A DNA stretch of 28,034 nt from Firmicutes bacterium AF25-13AC (GTDB lineage Bacteria; Bacillota; Clostridia; Lachnospirales; Lachnospiraceae), in contig QUFP01000044.1 of assembly GCA_003478935.1 (NCBI GenBank), forward strand, positions 1 to 28,034. The letters run 5' to 3'. The notes beneath the pieces were generated by a model. It ran no database searches. It worked only from the letters and a program-made list of their open reading frames with translations, and had not been told where the DNA came from. Every line of letters starts with the position of its first letter. Position 1 is the stretch's first letter. A program made the position numbers and the translations under genes. Shown here one piece after another: positions 8,596 to 16,367 of this stretch.

Positions 8596-9612
8596 TTATG
8601 CTAACTCAGCGAAGTACTTAATTGTACGAACCATCTGGCTAGTATAGGAGTTCTCGTTATCATACCAAGAAACAACCTGTACCTGATACAGATCATCACC
8701 AAGCTTGGAAACCATAGTCTGGGTAGAATCGAACAGAGAACCAAATCTCATACCGATAACGTCGGAAGATACGATCGGATCAGTGTTGTAACCGAAGGAC
8801 TCGGAAGCTGCTGCCTTCATAGCTGCGTTGATACCCTCAACGGTAACGTCGCTGCCCTTAACAACTGCAACAAGGATAGTGGTGGAACCTGTCGGAACCG
8901 GAACACGCTGTGCGGAACCGATCAGCTTGCCGTTTAACTCTGGGATAACCAGGCCGATTGCCTTAGCTGCACCAGTAGAGTTTGGAACGATGTTAGCTGC
9001 ACCAGCACGTGCTCTTCTTAAGTCACCCTTTCTGTGCGGTCCATCGAGGATCATCTGATCTCCGGTGTAAGCATGGATGGTGGACATGATACCGCTCTGG
9101 ATTGGAGCGTAATCGTTCAGAGCCTTAGCCATTGGTGCTAAGCAGTTTGTTGTACAGGAAGCTGCGGAGATGATGTTATCCTCAGCGGTCAGAGTCTTCT
9201 CATTTACAGAGTAAACGATAGTCTTCAGATCGTTTCCAGCCGGAGCGGAGATAACAACCTTCTTTGCACCAGCGTCGATATGAGCCTGTGCCTTAGCCTT
9301 GGAAGTATAGAATCCAGTACACTCAAGAACTACATCTACACCGATCTCTCCCCACGGAAGCTCAGCTGCGTTTGCCATCTTGTAGATAGTGATCTTCTTT
9401 CCGCAAACCTCGATGTAATCGTCTCCTGCTACTACAGAATCAGCGTACTGATACTTTCCCTGTGCTGTATCATACTTTAACAGGTGAGCCAGCATAGCCG
9501 GGCTTGTTAAATCGTTGATTGCTACTACCTCATAACCTTCAGCGTTGAACATCTGTCTGAAAGCAAGACGGCCAATACGGCCAAAACCATTAATTGCAAC
9601 TTTTACTGCCAT
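8596..9612 (-). CDS. gap: Glyceraldehyde-3-phosphate dehydrogenase, type I
   Basis: This 338-residue NAD-dependent enzyme oxidises glyceraldehyde-3-phosphate to 1,3-bisphosphoglycerate. The Rossmann start INGFGRIGR, the catalytic cysteine in ASCTTNC (Cys153), the partner histidine His180 in IHAYTGDQ, and [14 protein letters not shown] are present. Asp at position 34 (AINDL) points to NAD preference. An AGGAGG site precedes the ATG by 11 nt. It is the promoter-proximal gene of the glycolytic operon and is followed by a hairpin that could set a high gap-to-pgk ratio. Confidence 0.98.
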   Translation of the reverse strand: MAVKVAINGFGRIGRLAFRQMFNAEGYEVVAINDLTSPAMLAHLLKYDTAQGKYQYADSVVAGDDYIEVCGKKITIYKMANAAELPWGEIGVDVVLECTGFYTSKAKAQAHIDAGAKKVVISAPAGNDLKTIVYSVNEKTLTAEDNIISAASCTTNCLAPMAKALNDYAPIQSGIMSTIHAYTGDQMILDGPHRKGDLRRARAGAANIVPNSTGAAKAIGLVIPELNGKLIGSAQRVPVPTGSTTILVAVVKGSDVTVEGINAAMKAAASESFGYNTDPIVSSDVIGMRFGSLFDSTQTMVSKLGDDLYQVQVVSWYDNENSYTSQMVRTIKYFAELA

Positions 9613-9644
9613 GATTTTTAATTCCTCCTAAAGAAATTTATTAG

Positions 9645-9672
9645 ATTATATTATCGCATATTGCTTTGTTAA
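9645..9672 (-). promoter_or_regulatory. Promoter of the gap-pgk-tpi-gpmI operon
   Basis: Minus-strand TTAACA (9667-9672), a 16-nt spacer and a perfect TATAAT (9645-9650) predict a start near 9638, giving a leader of about 25 nt that contains the AGGAGG ribosome site. Confidence 0.75.
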
Positions 9673-9791
9673 AATATAATCAATTACTGATATTTTACCT
9701 TATCCCGACAAATATATCAAGTGTTTTTCTTTCTTTTTCTTGTTTTTTTTTTAATTAGTGGGTTTTGGACTTCTAAGTGTTGCCCGGTAGG

Positions 9792-9935
9792 TTTATGAAA
9801 GCCCTGCGGTGTAATGGTTTCGTCGCCGGACCAAACTCCGCAGGCTCCTTCTATGTTCTTTTTTATTGTACATTGTTTTGAAAGACCTGCTCCAAGTGTC
9901 CGGCTCGTGAAATCCATTCACCTTAGGGCTATAAG
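9792..9935 (-). repeat. Palindromic dispersed repeat, copy B (~144 bp)
   Basis: This is the inverted counterpart of the 4559-4704 repeat. Both arms (GCCCTGCGGTGTAATGG... and the complement of ...TTCACCTTAGGGC) and the AT-rich centre are shared. It lies upstream of the gap promoter and before the hisK promoter, in a gap of about 380 nt that otherwise holds only the two promoters and a T-rich run at 9723-9752. Confidence 0.85.
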
Positions 9936-9992
9936 CAGTGATTAAACTGTAGCTGCTTTGAAGCGGTTTTGCTTTACTGTTTTTTATCGGGA

Positions 9993-10021
9993 TTGACTTT
10001 TGTTGAAAGACAGCGTATTCT
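9993..10021 (+). promoter_or_regulatory. Promoter of the histidinol-phosphatase gene
   Basis: TTGACT (9993-9998), a 17-nt spacer and TATTCT (10016-10021) predict a start near 10028 and a leader of about 65 nt. Confidence 0.7.
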
Positions 10022-10092
10022 TTTTAGGGGATAAAAATATCAGCCTGCCAGCTTTTTGTGTTGTCAGGTGCAAAATTAAAGGAGCACTTACT

Positions 10093-10944
10093 ATGATAAA
10101 ATCTGATTTTCATGTTCATACATCTTTTTCTACTGACTCAGATACGCCTGCCAGGGAGCAAATTGAGGCTCTTATTAAAAAGGGGATTACTGAGATTTGC
10201 ATTACTGACCATCACGATATTGGCTACACTGCGATGGAGAAGGCTGATGTGAATACATCTGAAAGTACAAATACAAGTATTGAGTCTCGTCCTTTTCGCA
10301 TTAATCCTTTTGCCTATTATGAGGCGATTCTTGGCCTGATTCCTGAGTATTCTGACCGTGCCCGTATCTCAATTGGCGTGGAGCTTGGTCTTCGCACTGA
10401 TTATCACCACAGTATTGAGGATTTTGCTGAGGTTTGTGCATGGGATTTTATTATTGGGTCTACTCATGTAGTGAATGGACTTGACCCTTATTATCCGCAG
10501 TACTGGGAAGGCAAATCAAAGCAGCAGGGCATTATGGAATATTATGAGGCTACTCTTGCCAATATCCGCAAGCTTGACTGTTTTGATGTGTATGGTCATA
10601 TTGATTATATTGTGCGCTATGCGCCTAATCAACGTGAGAATTATTCGATTCTTGATTATAAGGATATCATTGATGAGATTTTGAAGCTTTTGATTCAAAA
10701 TGGAAAGGGAATTGAATGCAATACGGCTGGCTTTAAATATGGACTTGGCGTTCCAAATCCAGAAAATTATGTGTTAAAGCGCTATCATGAGCTTGGCGGT
10801 GAGATTCTTACTATCGGCTCTGACGGTCACAAGCCTGAACACACAGCATATGCTTTTGATAAGGTTCCTGCTATTCTAGAATCATGCGGTATCCGCTACT
10901 ATACAGTATTTCATGACCGAAAACCTATAATGCTGCCATTATAA
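10093..10944 (+). CDS. hisK: PHP-family histidinol-phosphatase
   Basis: The 283-residue cytoplasmic protein belongs to the PHP metal-dependent phosphatases and probably removes phosphate from histidinol phosphate in histidine synthesis. Metal-ligand motifs are complete: HVH at 7-9, TDHHD at 39-42, Glu97 in GVELGL, His125 in GSTHVV, His169 in GHID and SDGH at 243-246. I chose the ATG at 10093 because the AAGGAG site lies just upstream and the PHP fold starts at once; the in-frame extension to 10000 overlaps the promoter. A poorly conserved insert (residues ~50-70) precedes the FAYYEAIL helix. It is monocistronic; no other his gene is nearby. Related PHP phosphoesterases of other specificity cannot be fully excluded. 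Confidence 0.85.
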   Translation: MIKSDFHVHTSFSTDSDTPAREQIEALIKKGITEICITDHHDIGYTAMEKADVNTSESTNTSIESRPFRINPFAYYEAILGLIPEYSDRARISIGVELGLRTDYHHSIEDFAEVCAWDFIIGSTHVVNGLDPYYPQYWEGKSKQQGIMEYYEATLANIRKLDCFDVYGHIDYIVRYAPNQRENYSILDYKDIIDEILKLLIQNGKGIECNTAGFKYGLGVPNPENYVLKRYHELGGEILTIGSDGHKPEHTAYAFDKVPAILESCGIRYYTVFHDRKPIMLPL

Positions 10945-10962
10945 GTCTTGTTATAAGCTTTG

Positions 10963-11010
10963 CAAAAAACTCAGGAGAGATCACAAAATGATCTGTTCCT
11001 GAGTTTTTTA
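10963..11010. terminator. Bidirectional terminator between hisK and degV
   Basis: AAAACTCAGGA and TCCTGAGTTTT form a long stem that continues into GATCA/TGATC, with A- and T-tracts on the two sides. It serves both convergent genes. Confidence 0.92.
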
Positions 11011-11040
11011 CTGCATTTTAATATAATACCAGATTACTTA

Positions 11041-11913
11041 TCAGTATTTTAATACTTTTGTTGCTGTGATGGCAAGTGCTCCTGGTCCGATATGGCAGGC
11101 TACGCTTAAGGACAGATGGTCGATGTAGATATCATGTTCTGGGTAGATTGCCTTTACTTCATCACGAAATTCCTCTGCTGCTGCTAAATTATCAGTATGA
11201 GCAATGGCGATATATATATCTTCTGGTGATGACTTTCCATCGAAGCGCTCCTCAATATCCTTTGCAATGGCATCGAGCATAGTGTTCTTTGCAATCTTGT
11301 AGGTACGTGCCTTTGAGTAGGCATCAAGCTTTTCACCCTGAATCTGTAAAACTGGCTTTAATCGAAGAATTGTTCCTAATGCTGCCGCTGCCGGTGTAAT
11401 TCTTCCGCCTTTTTTAAGATAATGCAGCGTATCAAGCGTGATGTAGATGGTTGAGTCAAATTTTGTCTCCTCTAAGCGTTTCTGAATTGCCGCTGCATCG
11501 TATCCTGCCTCTGCCATACCCTTTGCATCAATAACTGACTGACGCTGCGTAACGGAGATACGCTGATTGTTGACTACATAGACCTTTCCCTCGTACTCTT
11601 CTTCCTGAGCCAGCATAATTGCAGTCTGGCAGGAGCCGGAAAGTCCACTTGACATCGGAATATGAACGATCTGGTCATATTCCTGCAAAATTTTATCCCA
11701 CAGATCTGTTACACTGCCTGGTGATGGCTGAGAGGTAGAAATATTTCCGCCCTCACGCAGTTTCTTGTAAAATTCTTCCTGTGTCAGCGTAATGTCCTCA
11801 TAATAAGTCTCACCATCAATCTGAAATGGCATTGCAAGTACAAATACGCCTAACTCCTGTGCCTGTTTTTGTGTAATTCCGCTGTTACTGTCTGTAACAA
11901 TAGCTATTTTCAT
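11041..11913 (-). CDS. DegV family fatty-acid-binding protein
   Basis: The 290-residue protein has the DegV fold: an N-terminal VTDSNSG motif (residues 6-12), the ISTSQPSPG loop at 58-66, HIPMSSGLSGS at 84-94 and a C-terminal HIGPGALA. In Firmicutes such proteins bind a single fatty acid. The FakB subgroup delivers it to the kinase FakA for phosphorylation and phospholipid synthesis. No fakA is present in the window, so a FakB role is possible but not shown. An AGGAG site about 9 nt upstream supports the start. The gene is divergent from the 12034 gene across a 120-nt gap in which I could not define a confident promoter. Confidence 0.93.
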   Translation of the reverse strand: MKIAIVTDSNSGITQKQAQELGVFVLAMPFQIDGETYYEDITLTQEEFYKKLREGGNISTSQPSPGSVTDLWDKILQEYDQIVHIPMSSGLSGSCQTAIMLAQEEEYEGKVYVVNNQRISVTQRQSVIDAKGMAEAGYDAAAIQKRLEETKFDSTIYITLDTLHYLKKGGRITPAAAALGTILRLKPVLQIQGEKLDAYSKARTYKIAKNTMLDAIAKDIEERFDGKSSPEDIYIAIAHTDNLAAAEEFRDEVKAIYPEHDIYIDHLSLSVACHIGPGALAITATKVLKY

Positions 11914-12033
11914 AGTTTTCTACTCCTGTCTGATTTTGCATTTCTCTATTTCGAACTCCTGTTTGCTGATGTATTCATGTATAAACCAGTCAATGGCCTC
12001 ATAAATTGTAACAATCAGTTTCAGGAGCCTTCC

Positions 12034-12543
12034 ATGAGTTCTAAGACAAAAATCTTTGTCCTTAAATCCAGAAATTTAATCTGGACTGCCGTGATCGTTG
12101 TAATTGTTATTCTTCTTGCTGTTTTGCTCGCAAGCGCCCTGCATCTGGATAAAAACCAGAGCCGTTCTTTTCCGAAAGACATGACTGAATCTGCTTCTTC
12201 TGCAATAGTATCAAGTCAGTCTTTTTCGGATACAGAAAGCTTCACACTTTCTGGTTCTTACATACCAGGAAGATACGCCGCATCTGTTGTTCTGGGCGGT
12301 GATACAGTTGATATTGTCGTGTGTGTGGACAAAAATCACATTAATTCGATTCGTGCCCACAATCTTGCACAATCAGTTGCCACGCTGTATCCGCTCGTCC
12401 CTTCCGTACTGCAAAGTCTGGAATCACAGATTCTTTCTTCGCAGAGCTTGCAGGGCGTAACCTACTCTGACTCCTCACAGTATACGGCTTCGCTTCTTAT
12501 TGATGCAATTACACGCGCACTTAAAAAGTCAGTTACTTACTGA
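12034..12543 (+). CDS. Membrane-anchored extracytoplasmic protein, FMN-binding-like C-terminal region, unassigned
   Basis: The 169-residue product has a short basic N-terminus, one hydrophobic segment (about residues 15-38, ending in ALLASALHL), a Ser-rich linker, and a C-terminal domain beginning PGRYAASVVLGGDTVDIVV. That pattern of strand, SVATLYPLVPSVLQSLESQI and a closing YTASLLIDAITRAL helix recalls FMN_bind-type domains of Clostridia. The flavin-attachment serine/threonine context is not obvious, so binding is unproven. The start at 12034 is chosen for its CAGGAG site and the orderly N-terminus; an upstream extension overlaps degV on the other strand. Its last 11 nt overlap the 3' end of the telA-like gene on the opposite strand. 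Confidence 0.75.
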   Translation: MSSKTKIFVLKSRNLIWTAVIVVIVILLAVLLASALHLDKNQSRSFPKDMTESASSAIVSSQSFSDTESFTLSGSYIPGRYAASVVLGGDTVDIVVCVDKNHINSIRAHNLAQSVATLYPLVPSVLQSLESQILSSQSLQGVTYSDSSQYTASLLIDAITRALKKSVTY

Positions 12544-13687
12544 TCTCTAGCAGTTTTTCTTTCATCTGCTGCTCCATCTGTGCAAGCTGTGCCTGTGCCT
12601 GTCTGCGCTGTTCACGGCCTTCCTGCTGAATCTTTAAGATCTCGTTCATCGTGTCGATTAAGATGCCATTTGTCTGTCTAAGCGTCTCGATATCGACGAT
12701 GCCGCGCTCTGATTCTCTTCTGATATCAACAGTTGTCTGCTTTAGCTTTTGCGCATTAGAAAGCAACAGCTGATTTGTCATATCCGTTACTTCCTTTTGC
12801 GCCTTTGCCGCCTGTGCGGAATGATTCTCTCCCATTGCAATGACCATCTGATTTTTCCAGAGTGGGATTGTATTTACAATAGTGGACTGAATCTTTTCCG
12901 CCATGACGGTGTCGTTGCTTTGAACCATACGAATCTGAGGTGCCATCTGCAGTGCAACCATGCGAGTCAGCTCAAGATCATGAACTTTCTTTTCAAAACG
13001 CTCGATCATAGATGAATAGTCGCTTACTGCCTGTGCATCCTCCTGTGTGCCGCTTGCAATGGCCTTTTGGCGCAGAGTCTCTAACTCTGTCTGTCTTGCC
13101 TTATCGACCTTCTTTTTTCCGGCAAGGATGTACATTGAAAGCTCCTTGAAGTAGGTCTGGTTTAGCTGATACATCTGATCAAGCATTGCAGCATCCTGGA
13201 TAAGCTGTACCTGATGCTTTGTGAGGATATCAACAATCTCATCAACCTTTCCCTCTGCCTTCTCGTAGCGTGCCTTAAGCGCCTCTAACTTTCCAGTTGA
13301 TTTCTTGAAAAAACTTGCAAAAAAGCCTTTTTCTTCCTCTGGCTCTCCTGTCTGCTTTAACTCGCTTACTAAGCTTGCCAGCATGGTTCCTGTCTCGCCA
13401 AGATCCTTTGAACGGACATTCTCAAGCGTTTTGTCAGAAAAATCTGCGATCTTTTTTTGTGCGCCTGCACCGTACTGAAGTACAAGTGTTGAATTATTCA
13501 AATCTATTTTCTCTGCAAATGCCTCTACCTGTTTTTTTTCCTGCTCGCTTAACAATGCTTCTTCTTCGTAAATTGGCTCTGGCTTTGGCATTTCCTGCTG
13601 TGGCGCCGGCGCTTCTTTTTTTGTCTCTGTAAATGGTTCAAATGTCAGCGTTGGCACTGCCTGATCTAATTTTAACTCTTCTTCCAT
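12533..13687 (-). CDS. telA: TelA-family toxic anion resistance protein
   Basis: The 384-residue protein is almost entirely helical, with long coiled-coil stretches (about residues 120-260 and 320-384) and no membrane segment, as in the TelA/KlaA family. A Pro/Glu-rich N-terminal ~40 residues precede the domain. Characteristic segments include KARYEKAEGKVDEIVDIL, ILAGKKKVDKAR, MVQSNDTVMAEKIQSTI, IPLWKNQMVIA and QTNGILIDTMNEIL. Members are linked to tellurite and antimicrobial-peptide or envelope stress tolerance, but the mechanism is unknown. The gene follows the XpaC-like gene by 18 nt, a common pairing in Firmicutes, so the products probably act together. Confidence 0.93.
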   Translation of the reverse strand: MEEELKLDQAVPTLTFEPFTETKKEAPAPQQEMPKPEPIYEEEALLSEQEKKQVEAFAEKIDLNNSTLVLQYGAGAQKKIADFSDKTLENVRSKDLGETGTMLASLVSELKQTGEPEEEKGFFASFFKKSTGKLEALKARYEKAEGKVDEIVDILTKHQVQLIQDAAMLDQMYQLNQTYFKELSMYILAGKKKVDKARQTELETLRQKAIASGTQEDAQAVSDYSSMIERFEKKVHDLELTRMVALQMAPQIRMVQSNDTVMAEKIQSTIVNTIPLWKNQMVIAMGENHSAQAAKAQKEVTDMTNQLLLSNAQKLKQTTVDIRRESERGIVDIETLRQTNGILIDTMNEILKIQQEGREQRRQAQAQLAQMEQQMKEKLLEISK

Positions 13688-13705
13688 AAGTATCCTCCCA
13701 TCTGA

Positions 13706-14845
13706 TTACATATGAAGCCCGTCATCGACTAACCCCTCTTGTGACAGCAGAGTCTTCAGCACAGCAATATCTGTCTGAATCTTCATGCGGTCGTCTTCGT
13801 AAAGGCTGTCGAGAAGCTTGTCAAACGCGTCGTTGATTGTGTCTAGCGCATTCTCTATCTGCGCCTTGGACTCTCTTGCTTTGTCTGTATCAATCCTGTC
13901 AAGATCACGATATCTTGTTACAAGGCTCATCGTATTTGGCAGGTAATATTCGGTAAATCTCTTTATGGAGCCAATCTTCTCTGGTGTCTTTTGGACACTC
14001 AGATAAATCAGTCCAATGACCTCCTCTAAGTGACTTAACTTTTCACTTATCACTGGCTGCGGCAGCTCATCGTTTATCTGGCGAATCTGCTTTATATATT
14101 CCATTCCCACTCTAACTGCTTCTCTCACCTCTTTATTGCCTGCCTGCTGCTCTTCCTCGCGTCTGGCATTCTCCATCTGCTGTTTTGAATGCAAATACAG
14201 TTCATAAGTCTCATCATCAAGAATCAGACATGACTTCTCATCATCCATATGGCCCTGCAGAAAATATCCCTGTGAAATCATGCGCTCTAGTTCCCTCTGC
14301 ACCTTTTTCTCAGGAAGACCGACAGCACCGCTTAAGCTTCGCACGGCGCAAAGTGCCTTTGTGCCAATGCACCTTTTATAGCGCTCAAAGCGACTTATAC
14401 GTCCTAAGCGGTCGCAGCCATTTTTTAACAATATGCCAAAGGCAATGGCAAACGGCAGGAAACCTAAAAAGCCACAGCTTGTCACAAGCGGCTGTCTCCC
14501 GATCAGTCCAAGTACAAGCAGTATAAATGCCGGCAGGCCGAAGCCTGCTGTGCCAATTCCGCCAAAGGTGCACATCAGTATGCCTGATACCTTTCCAGGT
14601 GTCTTTTTTGTAAACCTAAGCTCTAACTTTTCTTTGTCGGTCTTTTCATAAACATTTCCCTTTTTATTTCCCTGACCATTTTTTCCGGTAAATGCTCCTA
14701 CCGTCTCCTGCATGATATGATCGGCTGTCGATGAAATTTTCTCGCTTAATCCTGAAAAATCCATTGATTCCATAGCCGAGTTCACGGCATCTGTGACGGT
14801 ATCACATATACTTTGTCCAAACTTTGAGAAGTCATTCTCGTCCAT
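13706..14845 (-). CDS. XpaC-family protein (5-bromo-4-chloroindolyl phosphate hydrolysis family)
   Basis: The 379-residue protein has a variable N-terminal ~80 residues, two adjacent membrane helices at about 86-115 and 120-140, then a cytoplasmic helical domain containing the family-like blocks RELERMISQGYFLQGHMDD, YIKQIRQINDELPQP and RFTEYYLPNTMSLVTRYRDLD. That C-terminal block is the recognisable XpaC core. The family name comes from a colour reaction and not from a proven enzyme activity. It lies between xylB (17 nt upstream) and the telA-like gene (18 nt downstream). Pairing with TelA suggests a membrane-bound partner in an envelope stress function. Confidence 0.88.
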   Translation of the reverse strand: MDENDFSKFGQSICDTVTDAVNSAMESMDFSGLSEKISSTADHIMQETVGAFTGKNGQGNKKGNVYEKTDKEKLELRFTKKTPGKVSGILMCTFGGIGTAGFGLPAFILLVLGLIGRQPLVTSCGFLGFLPFAIAFGILLKNGCDRLGRISRFERYKRCIGTKALCAVRSLSGAVGLPEKKVQRELERMISQGYFLQGHMDDEKSCLILDDETYELYLHSKQQMENARREEEQQAGNKEVREAVRVGMEYIKQIRQINDELPQPVISEKLSHLEEVIGLIYLSVQKTPEKIGSIKRFTEYYLPNTMSLVTRYRDLDRIDTDKARESKAQIENALDTINDAFDKLLDSLYEDDRMKIQTDIAVLKTLLSQEGLVDDGLHM

Positions 14846-14862
14846 ACTTATTTTCCCTTCAT

Positions 14863-16332
14863 TTACGCAATTATATCAAAGAGCGGTTTGCATGCCGGAT
14901 AGATCTGCTTAAACTGCTGATAACGCTCCTCGTATTTTGCTGCAAGTACCGGATCTGGCTCTACAGTATCGATTACCTTTACGATCTTTCCTGCTGCTTC
15001 CTCTACAGATGCGTACTCACCGCATGCAACTGCTGCAAGCATTGCACCGCCAAGGCCTGGGCCTTCCTCGCTCTCGATTACATCTACACTGATATTTAAA
15101 ATATTAGCGATCATCTTCTTCCACAGTGGGCTCTTTGCTCCGCCTCCGCAGATCTTTGTGCGCTTAATGTCAATTCCAAGTGATTTTGCTACCTCAAAGG
15201 AATCTCTAAGTGCAAATGCAACACCCTCTAAAACTGCCTGTGTCATATCGGCTCTTGTAGTGTCCATTGTCATGCCGATAAATGTTCCTCTTGCCTTTGG
15301 ATTGTTGTGCGGTGAACGCTCGCCCATCAGATATGGCAAAAAGTATACATGGTTTTCTCCAAGCTTTGTAATATCAGCCTGCTCTTTTGCAAACTCTTTT
15401 GTCTGAAGAATTTCTTCCATCCACCACTTGTTGCATGATGCTGCACTTAACATGCAGCCCATCAGATGGTATGTGCCGTCTGCGTGTGCAAATGCGTGAA
15501 GCGCATTGTTGCTGTCCACACGGAAGTTTTTAGAGGAGATGAAGATAGTTCCACTTGTTCCAAGGGAAATGTTGCATCTGCCCTCTCCTACTGTTCCTGT
15601 TCCAACTGCCGCTGCCGCATTGTCTCCTGCTCCTGCTGCAACTGCTACATGATCTGTAAGGCCAAGCTCTTTTGCCAGATCTTCCTTAACACAGCCTACC
15701 TTCTCGTAGCTCTCGTAAATTCCAGCTAACATGTCCTCTGTAATTCCACAGATTTCGCACATTTCTTTTGACCAGCAGCGATTCTTTACATCAAATAAAA
15801 GCATACCTGATGCATCTGATACATCGGTGCAGAATACGCCTGTCAGACGATATGCCAGGTAATCCTTTGGCAGCATGATCTTTTTGATGCGTGCAAAATT
15901 CTCTGGCTCATGCTTCTTCACCCACAGAATCTTCGGTGCTGTAAAGCCTGCGAATGCAATATTGGCTGTGTACTCAGAAAGCTTATCCTTTCCGATTACA
16001 TTATTTAAATAATCAGTTTCTTCTGTTGTACGTCCATCGTTCCAAAGAATAGCCGGACGGATAACATTATCGTTTTCATCAAGAATAACAAGGCCATGCA
16101 TCTGTCCGCCAAAGCTGATTCCTGCAACCTTTGTTGTGTCGAAGCCGTTTACAAGTTCCTTGATTCCTGCGATCATCTGATCATACCAATCATATGGATT
16201 TTGCTCAGACCATCCCGGATTTGGGAATGAGAGCGGATACTCCTTTGATACGATGTTGCAGATTTTGCCGTTTCCTTCCATCAAAAGAAGCTTGGTAGCT
16301 GATGTTCCAAGATCAATTCCAATATAATACAT
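14863..16332 (-). CDS. xylB: Xylulokinase (FGGY family)
   Basis: This 489-residue cytoplasmic kinase phosphorylates D-xylulose to xylulose-5-phosphate. The FGGY N-terminus MYYIGIDLGTSATK, the xylulokinase-type GGQMHGLVILD, PAILWNDGRT and the catalytic aspartate in GAGDNAAAAVGTG (about Asp237) are present. The second ATPase lobe carries ICGGGAKSPLW and GPGLGGAMLAA. I chose the ATG at 16332 because GGAGG lies 8 nt upstream; longer in-frame starts overlap that site. It follows the GH3 gene by 35 nt, so xylose released from xylo-oligosaccharides can enter the pentose phosphate pathway, although xylose isomerase is not in the window. Confidence 0.95.
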   Translation of the reverse strand: MYYIGIDLGTSATKLLLMEGNGKICNIVSKEYPLSFPNPGWSEQNPYDWYDQMIAGIKELVNGFDTTKVAGISFGGQMHGLVILDENDNVIRPAILWNDGRTTEETDYLNNVIGKDKLSEYTANIAFAGFTAPKILWVKKHEPENFARIKKIMLPKDYLAYRLTGVFCTDVSDASGMLLFDVKNRCWSKEMCEICGITEDMLAGIYESYEKVGCVKEDLAKELGLTDHVAVAAGAGDNAAAAVGTGTVGEGRCNISLGTSGTIFISSKNFRVDSNNALHAFAHADGTYHLMGCMLSAASCNKWWMEEILQTKEFAKEQADITKLGENHVYFLPYLMGERSPHNNPKARGTFIGMTMDTTRADMTQAVLEGVAFALRDSFEVAKSLGIDIKRTKICGGGAKSPLWKKMIANILNISVDVIESEEGPGLGGAMLAAVACGEYASVEEAAGKIVKVIDTVEPDPVLAAKYEERYQQFKQIYPACKPLFDIIA

Positions 16333-16367
16333 AATCATTTCCTCCAATTTTTTGTTCCCTTTTAATT

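Noticed and set aside
9717..9917. A 66-codon minus-strand frame
   Set aside because: It lies within repeat copy B, has no ribosome site, and the matching frame is not kept in copy A.
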